From NCBI RefSeq assembly GCF_905147365.1, contig NC_056425.1, positions 5,649,501 to 5,713,500 of the forward strand: a stretch of DNA of 64,000 nt. Reading direction: 5' to 3'. The DNA is from Aricia agestis (taxonomy: Eukaryota; Arthropoda; Insecta; Lepidoptera; Lycaenidae). The notes under the pieces were generated by a model that saw nothing but the letters and a program-made list of their open reading frames with translations, was not told the DNA's origin and ran no database searches. Both the position numbers and the translations under genes were made by a program. Positions 23,090 to 33,799 of the stretch are shown in pieces (position 1 is the first letter of the stretch; the number at the start of each line of letters is the position of its first letter).

Positions 23090-23241
23090 ATTTTCCCGGC
23101 AATTATTCGAATTTTTCTCACCTTTTAAACCTTCCCTAGACCTCCACGAATAATTCAAGACCAAGATAAGATAAATCCGTTCAGCCGTTCTCGAGTTTTA
23201 GCGAGACTAACGAACAGCAATTGATTTTTATATATATAGAT
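23090..23241 (+). mobile_element. LINE-type tail, family L
   Basis: 'ccttttaaaccttccctaga' then the 81-bp block identical to 22,683-22,763, ending 'tatatatagat'. Confidence 0.65.
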
Positions 23242-23536
23242 ACAATTTCATTCATAGAAAGCCGGCGTTTAAGGTGAATGAATTAAACCAGTAGTTAAGT
23301 TTTTTAGTTAGAAGTTATTCTAACTTTTTAGGAATAGACTAGTGTATGGTAGTAATAAAAATTTAAAGGATTAAAAGCGTTTCCCATTTTTGTTTACTTT
23401 GGAACTGATTGGTTTATTCGCTCGGCTAAAAAAATTACGGGTTTCAATTTAAACACAGAGTCGGACGTTAGTTAAAATTGGACTCGTATCTCCTAACTCC
23501 TTTCGACCACAGGTAGAATACCTACGAATAATAAGT

Positions 23537-24034
23537 TTTTTTTTTAAAGAAGGCAGGTCGCTGTAGCCCTGACGTCACTGCGACCCATGAGGATCTATTG
23601 TGACTCCTTCGCACTAGAGTATCATCCCCAACCCAATACTGCTCATAAATTGAACGATGTGGTTGGGGTTGGTGCCACAAATTTCCTCTGTGGACGAGTA
23701 TTCGTGGCGACCAAGGTGCCTGTTCCTGCTCTGTAGTAGAGAAAAGCAGTCCAGTTTCATCCTCCTCCTCACAGAATCTGCAAGTCGTTATGCTACAAAT
23801 ACCCATTCTGTTTAGGTGTTTGTTGAGCTTGCAGTGCCCAGTTAGGCTTCTGGTAAGGATTCTTAATTGGTTCCTATCCAAGGTGAGCACTAATTCTGAT
23901 AGTTTCTTGTTGAAGACAGGAATTAGTGCCTTGGAGTGTTCAAGGCCAGGGGTCTCAGCCCATTGCTTCCTGCATAGTCTGTGACCCCATTCCTTGAGAG
24001 CTTGCTTTGTGGTACTGGGAGTTATACTACAGAC
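23537..24034 (-). mobile_element. 5'-truncated LINE (C-terminal ORF2 remnant) with 15-bp target duplication
   Basis: The minus strand encodes an open frame over about 165 codons from near 24,030 to 23,540. It includes 'ALKEWGHRLCRKQW', 'NQLRILTRSLTGHCKLNKHL' and a cysteine-bearing 'TCRFCEEEDET', which I recognise as the C-terminal end of a non-LTR retrotransposon polyprotein (R1/Jockey-type, RNase H to zinc-knuckle end). A T-run at 23,536-23,546 is the complementary poly(A) tail. The 15-mer ctacgaataataagt flanks the element at 23,522-23,536 and 24,035-24,049. No endonuclease or reverse transcriptase part remains, so the copy is dead on arrival. The flanking duplication is still exact and the frame is open, so it is fairly young. 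Confidence 0.85.
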
Positions 24035-24116
24035 TACGAATAATAAGTACTACAGAAGAGTAACCGAGTCATAAAATGCTTCTACGAAGTGTGGTTAAAA
24101 AGTAGTGCATTTAGTA

Positions 24117-24430
24117 TTTTTTTTATGAAATAAGGGGCAAACGAGCAAACGGGTCACCTGATGGAAAGCAACTTCCGTCGCCCATGGACAATCGCAGCAT
24201 CAGAAGAGCTGTAGGTGCGTTGCCGGCCTTTTAAGAGGGAATAGGGTAATAGGGGAGGGTAGGGTTGGGAAGGGAAGGGAATAGGGGAGGATAGGGAAGG
24301 GAATTGGGCCTCTGGTAAACTCACTCACTCGGCGAAACACAGCGCAAGCGCTGTTTCACTCCGGTTTTCTGTGAGAATGTGGTATTTCTCCGGTCGAGCC
24401 GGCCCATTCGTGCCGAAGCATGGCTCTCCC
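24117..24430 (-). mobile_element. SINE-like retroposon, family A (full length)
   Basis: Inverted copy with T-run at 24,117-24,124, 'gggtcacctgatggaaagca', G/A-rich middle and the head complement ending 'gccgaagcatggctctccc'. Confidence 0.75.
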
Positions 24431-24562
24431 CCGTAAATGCTACTATGCACATCTCGATGAGTTATGCGTACAAATACACAGACAGCACAACAAATACATA
24501 TGTTGGTTGTCCTACTCGGGTCGGTCATACAATTTTTTGCCCTAGCTATAAGTTACGTTTTT

Positions 24563-24980
24563 ATGGCAGTAACTGCCGTATTCAGAGACGAAAATTAGAT
24601 TTTGACGTAAGCCTCATACATCTTATGACGACCTCTGTGGCTCAGTGGTGAGCGCGTCGGTAGCTCAAGCCGGGGGTCGCGGGTTCGAATCCCGCCGACG
24701 GAACAAAATTTTCAATGTTCCCGGGTCTGGATGTGTATTAAATATGAGTATGATATAATAAAAATCTTAAATATAAGTATAGTATAATAGTATTAAATAT
24801 ATTTCCATGGTCTGGTACCTGTAACACAAGTCCTTTAGGTACTTAGCACGGGGCCAGACTGACGTGGTGTGAAGCGTCCATAGATATTATTATTATTATT
24901 ATCTGTCAAACTCTTCATTAAATTTAAGTTAATCGTCATCAAATTTCCCTGAGTGCGGCCGTAACTCGTAATATCTATTT
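24563..24980 (+). mobile_element. MITE family I split by a SINE
   Basis: The left part 'gcagtaactgccgtattcag' to 24,630 and the right part from 24,902 ('tgtcaaactcttcattaaat' to 'gagtgcggccgtaactcg') rebuild one family I element, as seen intact at 38,944-39,106. The SINE at 24,632-24,900 lies between. Confidence 0.6.
24632..24900 (+). mobile_element. tRNA-headed SINE, family B
   Basis: The head 'cctctgtggctcagtggtga' has an A-box-like start and 'gggttcgaatcccgccgacg' a perfect B-box. The body 'ccagactgacgtggtgtgaa' ends in an ATT trinucleotide tail. A second, inverted and interrupted copy lies at 52,240-52,745. The head is tRNA-derived, but the extra 'gtagctcaagccgggggtcg' region does not give a normal cloverleaf, so I do not call a tRNA gene. 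Confidence 0.75.
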
Positions 24981-25009
24981 GGGCAGTCAATTAATTAATG
25001 AGTTATCAC

Positions 25010-25405
25010 CTATACTTATTACTAATATTATTATAAAGAGGCAGAGTTTGTTTGTTTGTTTGAACGCGCTAATCTCAGAATTATTGGTCCGATTTGAAAA
25101 ATGCTTTCAGTGTTAGATAGCTCATTTATCGATGAAGTTTATAGGCTATATATTTTCACGCTAATACTACTTAATAGGAGCAAAGAAAGTAGAAACAGAG
25201 GAAAATGTGGAAAAAAAAAACAAAAAAATATTTGATAAGCCCATTCAAATATTTTATCTCACGAACTACTGGAGCAAATTTTATGTTATTTGGCACAGAT
25301 ATAGAGTAGACCAAGTGAAGGATCATAGGTTATTTTTTGTGGGCTAATTTGTCTGGGAAATTCCTAATTTACGCAGGCGAAGCCACGTGGAACGTCTAGT
25401 TTCAA
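25010..25405 (-). mobile_element. LINE-type tail, family M, inverted
   Basis: 'tattactaatattattataa', a 'gtttgtttgttt' run, 'gaacgcgctaatctcagaat', 'gttatttggcacagatatag' and a terminal 'aggcgaagccacgtggaacg'. Confidence 0.65.
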
Positions 25406-25857
25406 TATATATTAAAAGATAAATATTCGAATTTCAACAAAATAAAGGCTATAAACACAATGAAGGAATCAAAATGAAAACACGTAAAGCGACCGCAGCC
25501 GTTGCTCGTAATAATTAATAACCTAATTAATTTTACTCGTTATGGCGCGCTGCACGTTCGCCCATTCGTAACGCATTCTGAATTCACCGATATCATAGGC
25601 GGATCACTGCAAGGGTATGCTCACACTGCGACGCAACGCCACAGAATTATCAGTTTAAGGACGCTATCACAAAAATTATTACAAAAATTAGCAGATCAAT
25701 ACGAATATCGACGTTAAGGACATTAAAATAACATTCAATATCAGCGCGCCTGTACAGTGGCAGTTACGACGCTCGCCGCGTTCTTGATAGGTGAAAATGT
25801 ATGAAGAAAGAGAGCGTTTCTTATTTTTCTCATAAATGGAAATGTTATATATTTTTA

Positions 25858-26517
25858 AGAGATGTGCCGATCATGACTTTAGCCGACTAGCCGATTAGTC
25901 GGTTGCAAAGAAGATGACTAATCGGCCGACTAGTCGGCCAAACCGATCATGGTTTCGGATGTTTCCGTAACGCTTCGTTTACTGCTGATTATAGCGGGTA
26001 AAATGTGTCGGATCGTGTTTTGGACTTTGGTTATGTTCACATCAAGAATCATGATACATCATCCGAGTCTTTTATATTTTAAACTAGTTGTCCCGGTGAA
26101 CTTCGTGTCACTTTAAAACCTTCCCTTGTACGAATATTTTAAGACTAAAATCCAGCCGTTTTCGAGTTTTAGCGCGACTAATACATTTTTATATAAAAAT
26201 CCATTTTTATATATATAGATAAGAATAAATTTTCGTTATAAGTAAATATTTATTGAAGAAGAAATTATTATGTTGTTATGTTTGGTATTCAAGACAGGTA
26301 CAATTTTTATTTATTATCTAAATACTTATCATAGATATTTTTTTGCCAGCAAGTAATTTAAAAAACAATTCATTTAATTTCATAATAATCAAGGTTTTTC
26401 TTAAATGTTATTACAATAATAGTAAAATAATAAAAAGCCGGATAGTCGGCGGTTTTTGCCGACTATTCGCCGACTAGTCGCCGACTACAAAAGTGGCCGA
26501 CTAGTCGACACATCTCT
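25858..26517. mobile_element. hAT-like nonautonomous element
   Basis: Begins AGAGATGTGCCGATCATGA and ends with TCGACACATCTCT. Both ends are built of repeated gccgactagtcgg modules (25,882-25,940 and 26,440-26,510). The flanks tattttta (25,850-25,857) and aattttta (26,518-26,525) form an 8-bp duplication with one difference, as hAT elements make. No transposase frame. A family L tail (26,083-26,218) is inserted inside. Confidence 0.7.
26083..26218 (+). mobile_element. LINE-type tail, family L, nested
   Basis: 'actagttgtcccggtgaact' to 'ttttatatatatagat'. It is shortened in the middle (missing the 'ggacttct' and 'agcccaatccgttc' parts) and lies inside the hAT-like element. Confidence 0.65.
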
Positions 26518-26525
26518 AATTTTTA

Positions 26526-27240
26526 TATAAATATTTAGCTATTCGTACAGGGGACTAAATAAGCAACAATTTTTTTGTATACTTATTTTCCTAAGTTCGG
26601 TTAATTTAGCTATAATGGTAATTGGTACCTAATCAAACCCCATTTATTAATCTTTCGCGATTATTGTGATGGTTAAAACGTATATATGAGAAAATTTTGT
26701 ATGCGGCAATAAAATTTTTATGGTTTAGACGTGGAGATGAATATATTATCTTTCATTTGAAACCAAAATATCCTCGCAGTGTGACTCCTAATTCTTTAAA
26801 ATGGTACTTGAAAATCGCTGATATTTGTGAAAAAATGTGATAGCGCCCTTAAGGCGAGGATAAACCTCAATTTGTTATTCCGCGACTTCCGGTTTACCTA
26901 GTTCCAATATAATAACGAAGTTTTAAAATTATGAGGTATAAAGCACAATATTTAAAATACCTTAAACCATAAACATTTTAATAAAACTTAATACTTTGGC
27001 TGTAATTAATTTACGAACTCACCTCCGAAAAAAATCTATTTCATCGAAATATAAGTATTAACTATGATAATTATACATTTTATTTGAATAAATTGTTAGG
27101 TAATCTATATTAAAAATTCTTTAACCGAACAATTTTGTTTCTTAATGTTTATTTCCAAAGATATTTAAAAAAAATATGAAAAATAGAGAAAATCCGTTTG
27201 AGTGACTTCAGTTTTATGCTAAGCTAAAATGAATCTTATT
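26526..27240. other. No supported gene
   Basis: AT-rich sequence without recognisable repeat or open frame. Confidence 0.4.
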
Positions 27241-27241
27241 G

Positions 27242-27305
27242 CTTTGCACACAACCAAAGACCAAGCGTATAAGCGTATACGCTTGGTCTTTGGTTGTGTG
27301 CAAAG
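27242..27305. repeat. 30-bp perfect inverted repeat, 4-nt loop
   Basis: Arms 27,242-27,271 and 27,276-27,305 pair without mismatch around agcg. Confidence 0.9.
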
Positions 27306-27655
27306 TTATAGTTTTGGATTGAGATTAATCCCCGCCTTAATGAAATAACTGACAGATTTACCTGATCTATACAGATAGGCTTGAGCCAATAAAGGTCCAG
27401 TAGACCATAAACGAAAGGGTGTACCGTGTACCTTACAGTTTTGTCTGTGCTGTTACACCTTTCAGGCAAAGTTAAAAAAGAGACAATTTACCTACACAGC
27501 TGTTCTGTAGACTGAACATACACGCTGAGGTTAACCTGTAAAGTTGACCTGTTAAGGCAAACCTGTCAGGTACGCCCTTGCGTGTATGACCTGCTAAAAC
27601 GAGGAGGCCAATCGGATCACGTCGGAATAATCGCAGGCCGACCTGACCGGAATCG

Positions 27656-27843
27656 TGAATGAATGAATGAATACTTTATTGTTGCACAATCACAGTTAGG
27701 TACAATAACAACATACATAAAATAAAAATTCATAAAATGGCGAGAGCACACGAAGGCGGTATTATTACTACATAGAAATTTCTTCCAGGCAATCTTTGAT
27801 AGAAAGAAGTAAATTGCTGGAGAAAAGGGCGTTGTGCTTTAAA
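27656..27843 (-). mobile_element. LINE 3' end with (ATTC)n tail
   Basis: On the minus strand it ends 'gtgcaacaataaagtattca' followed by an attc repeat at 27,658-27,673. Upstream 'gccattttatgaatttttat' is a UTR-like stretch. This tail style is typical of CR1/RTE-type LINEs; no coding part remains. Confidence 0.55.
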
Positions 27844-27847
27844 AAAC

Positions 27848-28138
27848 AATAATCGGCCAAGTGCGAGTTGGACTCGCGCACGAAGGATTCCGAACCATTG
27901 TAGTACCAAAATAGGAAAAAATTGTGTTTTGTATGGGAGCTCCCCTTAAGTATTTAATTTATTATGTTTTTAGTATTTTTTGTTATAGCGGCAACAGAAA
28001 TACATAATCTGCCAAAATTTAATGTCTCTAGCTATTACCGTTCTTGAGTTACAGCCTGGAGACAGACAGACGGATAGACAGACATCGAAGTCTTAATAAT
28101 AGGGTCCCGTTTTTACCCTTTGGGTACGGAACCTTAAA
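27848..28138 (+). repeat. 'ggccaagtgcgagt' repeat
   Basis: Short-form copy: head 'aatcggccaagtgcgagttg', 'gtatgggagctccccttaag', 'ttgttatagcggcaacagaa', an acagacag run and the end 'ccctttgggtacggaacctt'. Confidence 0.65.
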
Positions 28139-28254
28139 AATGAACAACAGACAGGTTCGCCTAATAATTTTAATCACAGGACTGTTTAATAAGTTAGGCT
28201 GAGAGCCTAAATAAATGAGTAAACGCAAACGATTTCATTTTTATACAAATACTA

Positions 28255-29035
28255 GCGACCCGCCCCGGCGTCGCACGGGCATAAAATATATAGCCACTGA
28301 AAAAATGATTAAAAACTATGATCTTTCACGTGGTCTACTTCTTAACTGTGCCAAATAACATAAAAATTGCTCCAGCCAGCCTAGCATACGCCAACGAGAT
28401 ATCTCACTCTCGAGATAATTAAAAACTACTCGTATCATAATGTCAAAATCTCGACATTATCGCGACTAAACTATATAAAAATGTGTTATTTCAATTATAG
28501 ATCTACGCGAGAAAAAATGTTTGTCATGCTAGGGTCAAAAAAGATGAAGAGAAACCATCAAACATCGAGAAAACATGTAGAGTGAGATATCTCGTTGGCG
28601 TATGCTAGGCAGAGAGTAGTTCGCGAGATAAGCCCTTTCAAATAATTTCCCCCGTTTTTTCCACATTCTCATATTAGTCTTAGCATGATAAAATATAGCC
28701 TTGCTCAATAAATGGGCTATCTAATACTGAAATAATTTTTCAAATCTGACCAGTAGTTACTGAGATTAGCGCGTTCAAGTTAGCCCTTTAAAATATTTTC
28801 CCCGATTTTTCCACGTTTTCCTCTATCTCTTCGCTCCTATTAGTCTTAGCGTGATAAAATATAGCCTATAGCCTTCCTCGATAAATGGACTATCTAACAC
28901 TGAAATAATCATCAAAATCCGTTGCGTAGTTTTAAAAATTGAAGGGAACAAAGGGACATGAGGGAAAAAAAGCGACTTTGTTTTATAATACCTACGTATA
29001 ATAATATTATGTATAGATATAGAAAGTTTATTTAG
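28255..29035 (+). mobile_element. LINE-type tail, family M, repeated twice and interrupted
   Basis: 'gcgacccgccccggcgtcgc' opens the copy. 'tttcccccgttttttccaca' with 'ctgagattagcgcgttcaag' (28,640-28,765) is followed by a second 'ttttccccgatttttccacg' unit (28,795-28,900). An unrelated element with 32-bp inverted ends (28,379-28,610) is inserted between 'ttgctccag' and 'agtagttcgcgag', which are adjacent in the 25 kb copy. Confidence 0.6.
28379..28610. mobile_element. Short element with perfect 32-bp terminal inverted repeats
   Basis: Bases 28,379-28,410 and 28,579-28,610 are exact inverse copies (gcctagcatacgccaacgag...). The interior of about 170 bp contains 'gtcgagattttga'-like inverted bits and no coding frame. 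A target duplication is not clear from the flanks. Confidence 0.75.
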
Positions 29036-29339
29036 TTTGACGTGGTCCATTATAGCCAGTGTGTGTAGTACTAATATAACACTTGCTACATATAAAGCTT
29101 TAGGTCTCTCACGTGCATAAAGGTGTGTCTAGACGCAATCAAATTTTATGTCTAGGGCAATAATTTCACTCGGAGAACAAATATAGTTCAGAGTTATTTT
29201 AACTCGGAGTTTCTATGAGAATAATCCTTAAATAGTTGGCGCAGTCCTGTGACTGTAGTTTAAGCTTTAGAAGTGTATCTTTGTGACTTTAAAACCTTTT
29301 TGCGAGAAATCTGACAGTTTATGCGCCAAAAACCCTTGT

Positions 29340-29660
29340 AGTATTATTTTTTTAAGCGACTTCAAAGGAGGTTATCAATTCGACGCGTATGTATGTAATA
29401 TTTCCAGAACTGCCCAGTTTTTGAATATGTTAATCTATAACAGCTTTTGAACAAATGTGCCAAATTTCAAATGTGTATGTATGTATGTAATGTTTGTGCA
29501 CGCATATCTCCGGAACTACAAGTCCGATTTAAGTGATTCTTTTTTTATTGTACCAGGTATTGTTTAACTTAGGTAATACTGCAAGTTTCATTAATATCGG
29601 TTCAGTAGTTTTTGAGATAGGGAATTTTAATTCTTAATTACGTATAATTTGAAGTCGGTT
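29340..29660. repeat. Retroposon-like repeat ('ggaggttatcaattcgac' type)
   Basis: Starts 'cgacttcaaaggaggttatc', carries a gtatgtatgt run, 'atatctccggaactacaagt', 'tatcggttcagtagtttttg' and ends 'gaagtcggttttat'. The two ends (acttcaaagg and gaagtcgg) are weakly inverse. Confidence 0.5.
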
Positions 29661-29696
29661 TTATCTTAATTAGTAATAAATTACGTTAAATTATAC

Positions 29697-30090
29697 TAAA
29701 CTAGTTAACGCCAGTAACTCCGTTGCGCCCAAATTAGTTCACGAGAAAATCTTGCCGGGATAAAATACGTTCCCGGGACTCCAAGTATCTCCGTACCAAA
29801 ATTTCTGTAAAAGATTAAACGGCTTTTTTTTTGTTTTTTTTTTTTTATGAAATAAGGGGGCAAACGAGCAAACGGGTCACCTGATGGAAAGCAACTTCCG
29901 TCACCCATGGACACTCGCAACATCAGAAGAGCTGCAGGTGCGTTGCCGGCCTTTTAAGAGGGAATAGGGGATGGTAAGGAAGGGAAAAGAGAAGGGTAGG
30001 GAAGGGAATAGGGTAGGGGATTGGCCCTCCGGTTTGGGCGTGAAGAGGTTACAGACAGGATCACACTTTGGCATTGATAATATTAGTACG
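29697..30090 (+). mobile_element. LINE-type tail, family K, split by a SINE
   Basis: 29,697-29,823 ('gttaacgccagtaactccgt' to 'gattaaacggc') and 30,033-30,090 ('gtttgggcgtgaagaggtta' to 'aatattagtacggata') form one family K copy. The break falls inside 'agcggtttggg', and the intervening 29,824-30,032 is a SINE-A insertion. Confidence 0.7.
29824..30032 (-). mobile_element. SINE family A, 5'-truncated, nested
   Basis: T-run, 'gggcaaacgagcaaacgggt', 'ccttttaagagggaatagg' and a G/A-rich end. It interrupts a family K tail. Confidence 0.7.
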
Positions 30091-30416
30091 GATATCAGTA
30101 TGTATGATTCCATCACGAGCACAATGTAATTTTCCGTTCGATGTAATTAATTGTAAACATAATATATTTTCAGAACAACAGAATATTCAATATGTGATGT
30201 CATCAAAATTTTTCCGTATTTAACAAATTGACCTTTAGATCTTTACCTTAAAATTGAAATGAACCTCAAACCTAACAGCTGGATTTATGTATAGGCCATG
30301 GCCTATGGCAACATCGTCCTATGACGTGCTAGGGGGGCTGCAGCGTCCTAGGATATGGCGGCAGAGTTCGCGTACCTATACATAGGCGCAGCAAAATTAA
30401 AGTGACATTTACTCAT

Positions 30417-30888
30417 AATAATCGGCCAAGTGCGAGTCGGACTCGCGCACTAAGGGTTCCGTACCATTATAGAGCAAAATTAGACCAATTGTGTTTTTTG
30501 TATGGGAGCCCCCGTTAATGTTTTATTTTATTTTAATATGATTATTAAATATTAAAATGCACATAAAATAAGGATCTTGAGAAAAAATCAAGTACCTATC
30601 TGTTGCCATTATTGATATAGAGCCAAAAAGGCCAATAAAATCTTGTTGTTTGTTGCATGGGAATTGGGAGCCCTCCTTAAATATTAATTTTATTTTATTT
30701 TTAGTATTTGTTGTTATAGCGGCAACAGATATACACAATCTGTGAAAATTTCAACTGTCTAGCTATTACCGTTTTTGAGTTACAGCCTGGAGACAGACAG
30801 ATGGACAGACAGACGGACAGACAGACATCGAAGTCTCATGAATAGGGTCCCGTTTTCAACCTTTGGGTACGGAACCCTAAAAATATAT
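30417..30888 (+). repeat. 'ggccaagtgcgagtcgg' repeat (long form)
   Basis: Complete-looking copy: 'ataatcggccaagtgcgagt' head, 'gtatgggagcccccgttaat', 'attgatatagagccaaaaag', 'tgttatagcggcaacagata', an acagacag run, end 'tttgggtacggaaccctaaa'. Confidence 0.7.
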
Positions 30889-31142
30889 ACAATGTGTAAC
30901 AAAACTAAGTTATAATACTTTAGGGTGTGTAATGTGTATGAGTTCCTTGTAGAGAGTTCACTGTGAAAGTAGCAGACTAATTTTTTTTCTCACTTTTGTA
31001 TGGGGAAACTCGTGACGCTCGGGCGCTTGCCCATACAAAAGTGTAAAAAAGGTATTTCAGAGCTTGTTCTTTCACAGTGAACTCTCTACAAGGAACATAT
31101 ACACACCCTAAAGTATTATCACTTAGTTTTGATACACCCTGT
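30889..31142. mobile_element. MITE family B (foldback type)
   Basis: The outer ends ACAATGTGTAACAAAACTAAG and the inverse ending ACACCCTGT are TA-flanked. Inner arms 'ttccttgtagagagttcact' and complement run for about 50 bp. The mid part also folds (cacttttgtatgg...ccatacaaaagtg). No gene. Confidence 0.65.
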
Positions 31143-31165
31143 ATAAATCCGAATATCACAATACT

Positions 31166-31326
31166 TAGGCCGGTATGAATAGTCAGTACTCAAGATGCAT
31201 CTCGGTCTCAAGACATGGTTCAGGCTCTGTGATTGGTTGGCTGTCAAAATTTGGACCAATCACAGAGCCGAACCGCGTCTTGAGACCGGGTCGCATCTTA
31301 AGTACTGACTATTTATTACCGGCCTT
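31166..31326. mobile_element. MITE family C (foldback type)
   Basis: 'ttaggccggtatgaatagtc' ... 'gactatttattaccggcctta' with arms of about 70 bp ('gtctcaagac' ... 'gtcttgagac', 'caggctctgtgattggt' ... 'accaatcacagagcc'). A second copy lies at 53,633-53,776 in the phafin gene. Confidence 0.7.
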
Positions 31327-31329
31327 AGA

Positions 31330-32419
31330 CATCAATACTATTTTAGGAGCTACGTAGCTCAGTCTCTACGAAGCTAAGGTTAACCATACTACGCGCTACG
31401 GGCTACGGCGTGGCACACGACCAGAATAGCAAGCGGGCGGCGGCTCTGCATATTGATTCTTTCGCAAACTACCCCCAAACTGTACGGGTTATAAATCATT
31501 ATTTGTCAAGTAATATTTCACTTACCCGCGTTTTGTTTTTCTATTTGCGTTTGTATTTTCGAATATATCTTGTCTATCGATGAGTTATTCAATGTTTTTC
31601 ATATTAAGAGCACTGGCTCTTTTTGGCGGGAATAGAGCATACTGATGCCCTATTCCCGCCAAAAATCTTTGATTAAGTATTGTTATTTTGGTTCTACATT
31701 GATGAAAGATCCTTAAAATTGCTTTCGCAAGATATTTTGACTAGCAATTGAATATTTAAGGATACTCTTTTTATCTTTCAAGTTTCACGCAATAAAATGT
31801 ATAGGTCTACCAGAATCTGATGGCAAAAATGAGAAAATAAACTGACTCTAGCAATACCGGGGTAATTGGAATAAAACATTTTGATCCTTTTTTTCCCTTT
31901 AGCGGCTAATTCTGTGTGTGAAACATGCAAATATAAAAATTTATCCAATGATCAACTAAGTATATTTTTTGAAAATCTGCCATCAAAATTTACCATTAGA
32001 TTCTGGTAGACCTATAGTTGATGTTTTTTATCGGAAAAATATATAGTTCCCACGGGATATTTTCTACACCAAGTGCCAATTTACAGCAGCACAAGACGGA
32101 CTGCGCACTTGATTACTTTCCGTAATATAACTTGACCGGCTCTCTTTTAATTGAAACATTGGAGTTTCATATAGAATCAATCATGGCGGACTTTTTCTTC
32201 GCAATCGAATGCTCTAGTCTCGTATTGCCCAGCTTGTAGCAATTAACGAGTTCGATTTTTCCTTCTTTAGTGTTTGAAAATAGAAAAGGGACGCTGAAAA
32301 TACACGTATTTGCGAATCGCGAACGTGTTAGTCGAGACATTATTGTAGGTTTGCCCCGGTACAGAAACAATATACTTATATTTGTAGGTTAACCTCTTTA
32401 TAGATATTTATACTTGCAC
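31330..32419. other. No supported gene
   Basis: Mixed sequence. Two inverted pieces, 'gtataggtctaccagaatct' (31,799) and 'agattctggtagacctata' (31,996), bracket about 190 bp and could be ends of an unidentified element (31,799-32,015). Confidence 0.4.
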
Positions 32420-32779
32420 GCCTCCGTGGTCTAGTGGTATAGAACGCGGCTCTTGACTCGGAGGTCATGGGTTCGATTCCCGCGTTGGAAACATGTTATT
32501 TCCAAGTTTGGTTAGGACAATGCAAGTTGATCACCTGATTGCCTGACAAGTAAGATGATCCATGCGTCGGATGGGCATGTAAAAGTCGGTCCTGCGCCTG
32601 ATCTCTCGCCGGTCGTGTCGGTCTTCCGTCCCACTGGGTTATGAGAGTAAAAGAATAGACAGTGCTCTTGTGCAATACACACTTGGGCACTATAAAATTA
32701 CTCCCGCGTAGCTGGCCTGGTTTCAATGAAACCGGCCACCGTCACCGAAACCGGTGTGGGAGCTATTATTATTATTATT
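32420..32779 (+). mobile_element. tRNA-headed SINE, family C (best copy)
   Basis: Head GCCTCCGTGGTCTAGTGGTA, B-box GGTTCGATTCC at 32,470-32,480, body 'cactgggttatgagagtaaa', tail 'tattattattattattt'. Confidence 0.75.
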
Positions 32780-32814
32780 TATACTTAATGTATGTTTATT
32801 GTGTATTAGCTATT

Positions 32815-32871
32815 AGTACACCCTAAAGTATTAATATCACTTAGTTTTGTTACGCTACTGTGTAACCTGTT
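32815..32871 (-). mobile_element. Fragment of MITE family B
   Basis: 'acaccctaaagtattaatat' then 'cacttagttttgttacg', one arm only. Confidence 0.5.
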
Positions 32872-32990
32872 CAATTTATTGCGATCCAAGTTAAGTAAAG
32901 CTCGGTCTGCAACTTTACAAATTAAAAAAAGTAAAAACGTTCACGAATATGAAAAGAACCATGTAATGTACTAAAACCGTGACGTGGGAG

Positions 32991-33294
32991 ACGTGGGAGA
33001 GCCATGCTTCGGCACGAATGGGCCGGCTCGACCGGAGAAATACGGGCTCACAGAAAACTGGCGTGAAACAGCGCTTGCGCTGTGTTTCGCCGAGTGAGTG
33101 AGTTTACCGGAGGCCCAATCACCTACCCTATTCCCTTCTCTCCACTATTTCCTTCCCTTCCCTTCCCTATTCCCTCTTAAAAGGCCGGCAACGCGCCTGC
33201 AGCTCGTCTGATGCTGCGAGTGTCCATGGGCGACGGAAGTTGCTTTCCATCAGGTGACCCGTTTGCTTGTTTGCCTCCTTATTTCATAAAAAAA
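32991..33294 (+). mobile_element. SINE-like retroposon, family A
   Basis: Head 'acgtgggagagccatgcttc' (with a short duplicated 'gacgtgggag' just upstream), C/T-rich middle, 'aggtgacccgtttgcttgtt', short poly(A). Confidence 0.75.
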
Positions 33295-33799
33295 CATCTT
33301 CAGAGGTCTCTTCATGTATTTGCTTGTAAAAAACACGAGTTTAAAAAATTAACACAAATTAAATTGTATACGATTACACTAAAGGATCGCTTCTCATAAG
33401 TCATAACACCTTGTAAAATACTATGTTTTTATAGTCGTATATTTTACAGAAAGACTATTAGAAGTGCGTATAAAAACTTTTTAAATCCTAAATTCAGACT
33501 TTTGTAACCTAAAAACCCGCATAGAACTATCTACAAAATTTAATGGCGTCATAAAAAAAGAGAGATACGATCGCTCCGATTTCTGCGACGTCAATAACGG
33601 AAAGCAAAAAGCTTCGGGCAAGTTATCAATTGTCTGAGAAAGTTTCCCATTCATTTATTGCACGCTGAGGGGAAACTCTTAATGGTTATTCCCTTAAATG
33701 TACGGTCCCCACTAGTCCTTAAGGATACAATTGTGTATAATTGTCCCAGATATAATTGTCCTTAAGTGGTCTCTGAATAAAAGTCTAGCAATCTAATAT

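Noticed and set aside
24632..24705. Possible tRNA gene (A and B boxes present)
   Set aside because: It continues into a repeated body with an ATT tail shared with 52 kb; spacing and arms do not give a normal cloverleaf. It is a SINE head.
29705..29923. Small proteins with 'MLRVSMGDGSCFPSG' starts
   Set aside because: The frame recurs wherever SINE family A occurs (also 33,211), so it is repeat-derived and not a gene family.
32420..32490. Possible tRNA gene on the plus strand
   Set aside because: Same head occurs at 10.3 kb and 20.0 kb attached to the same SINE body.
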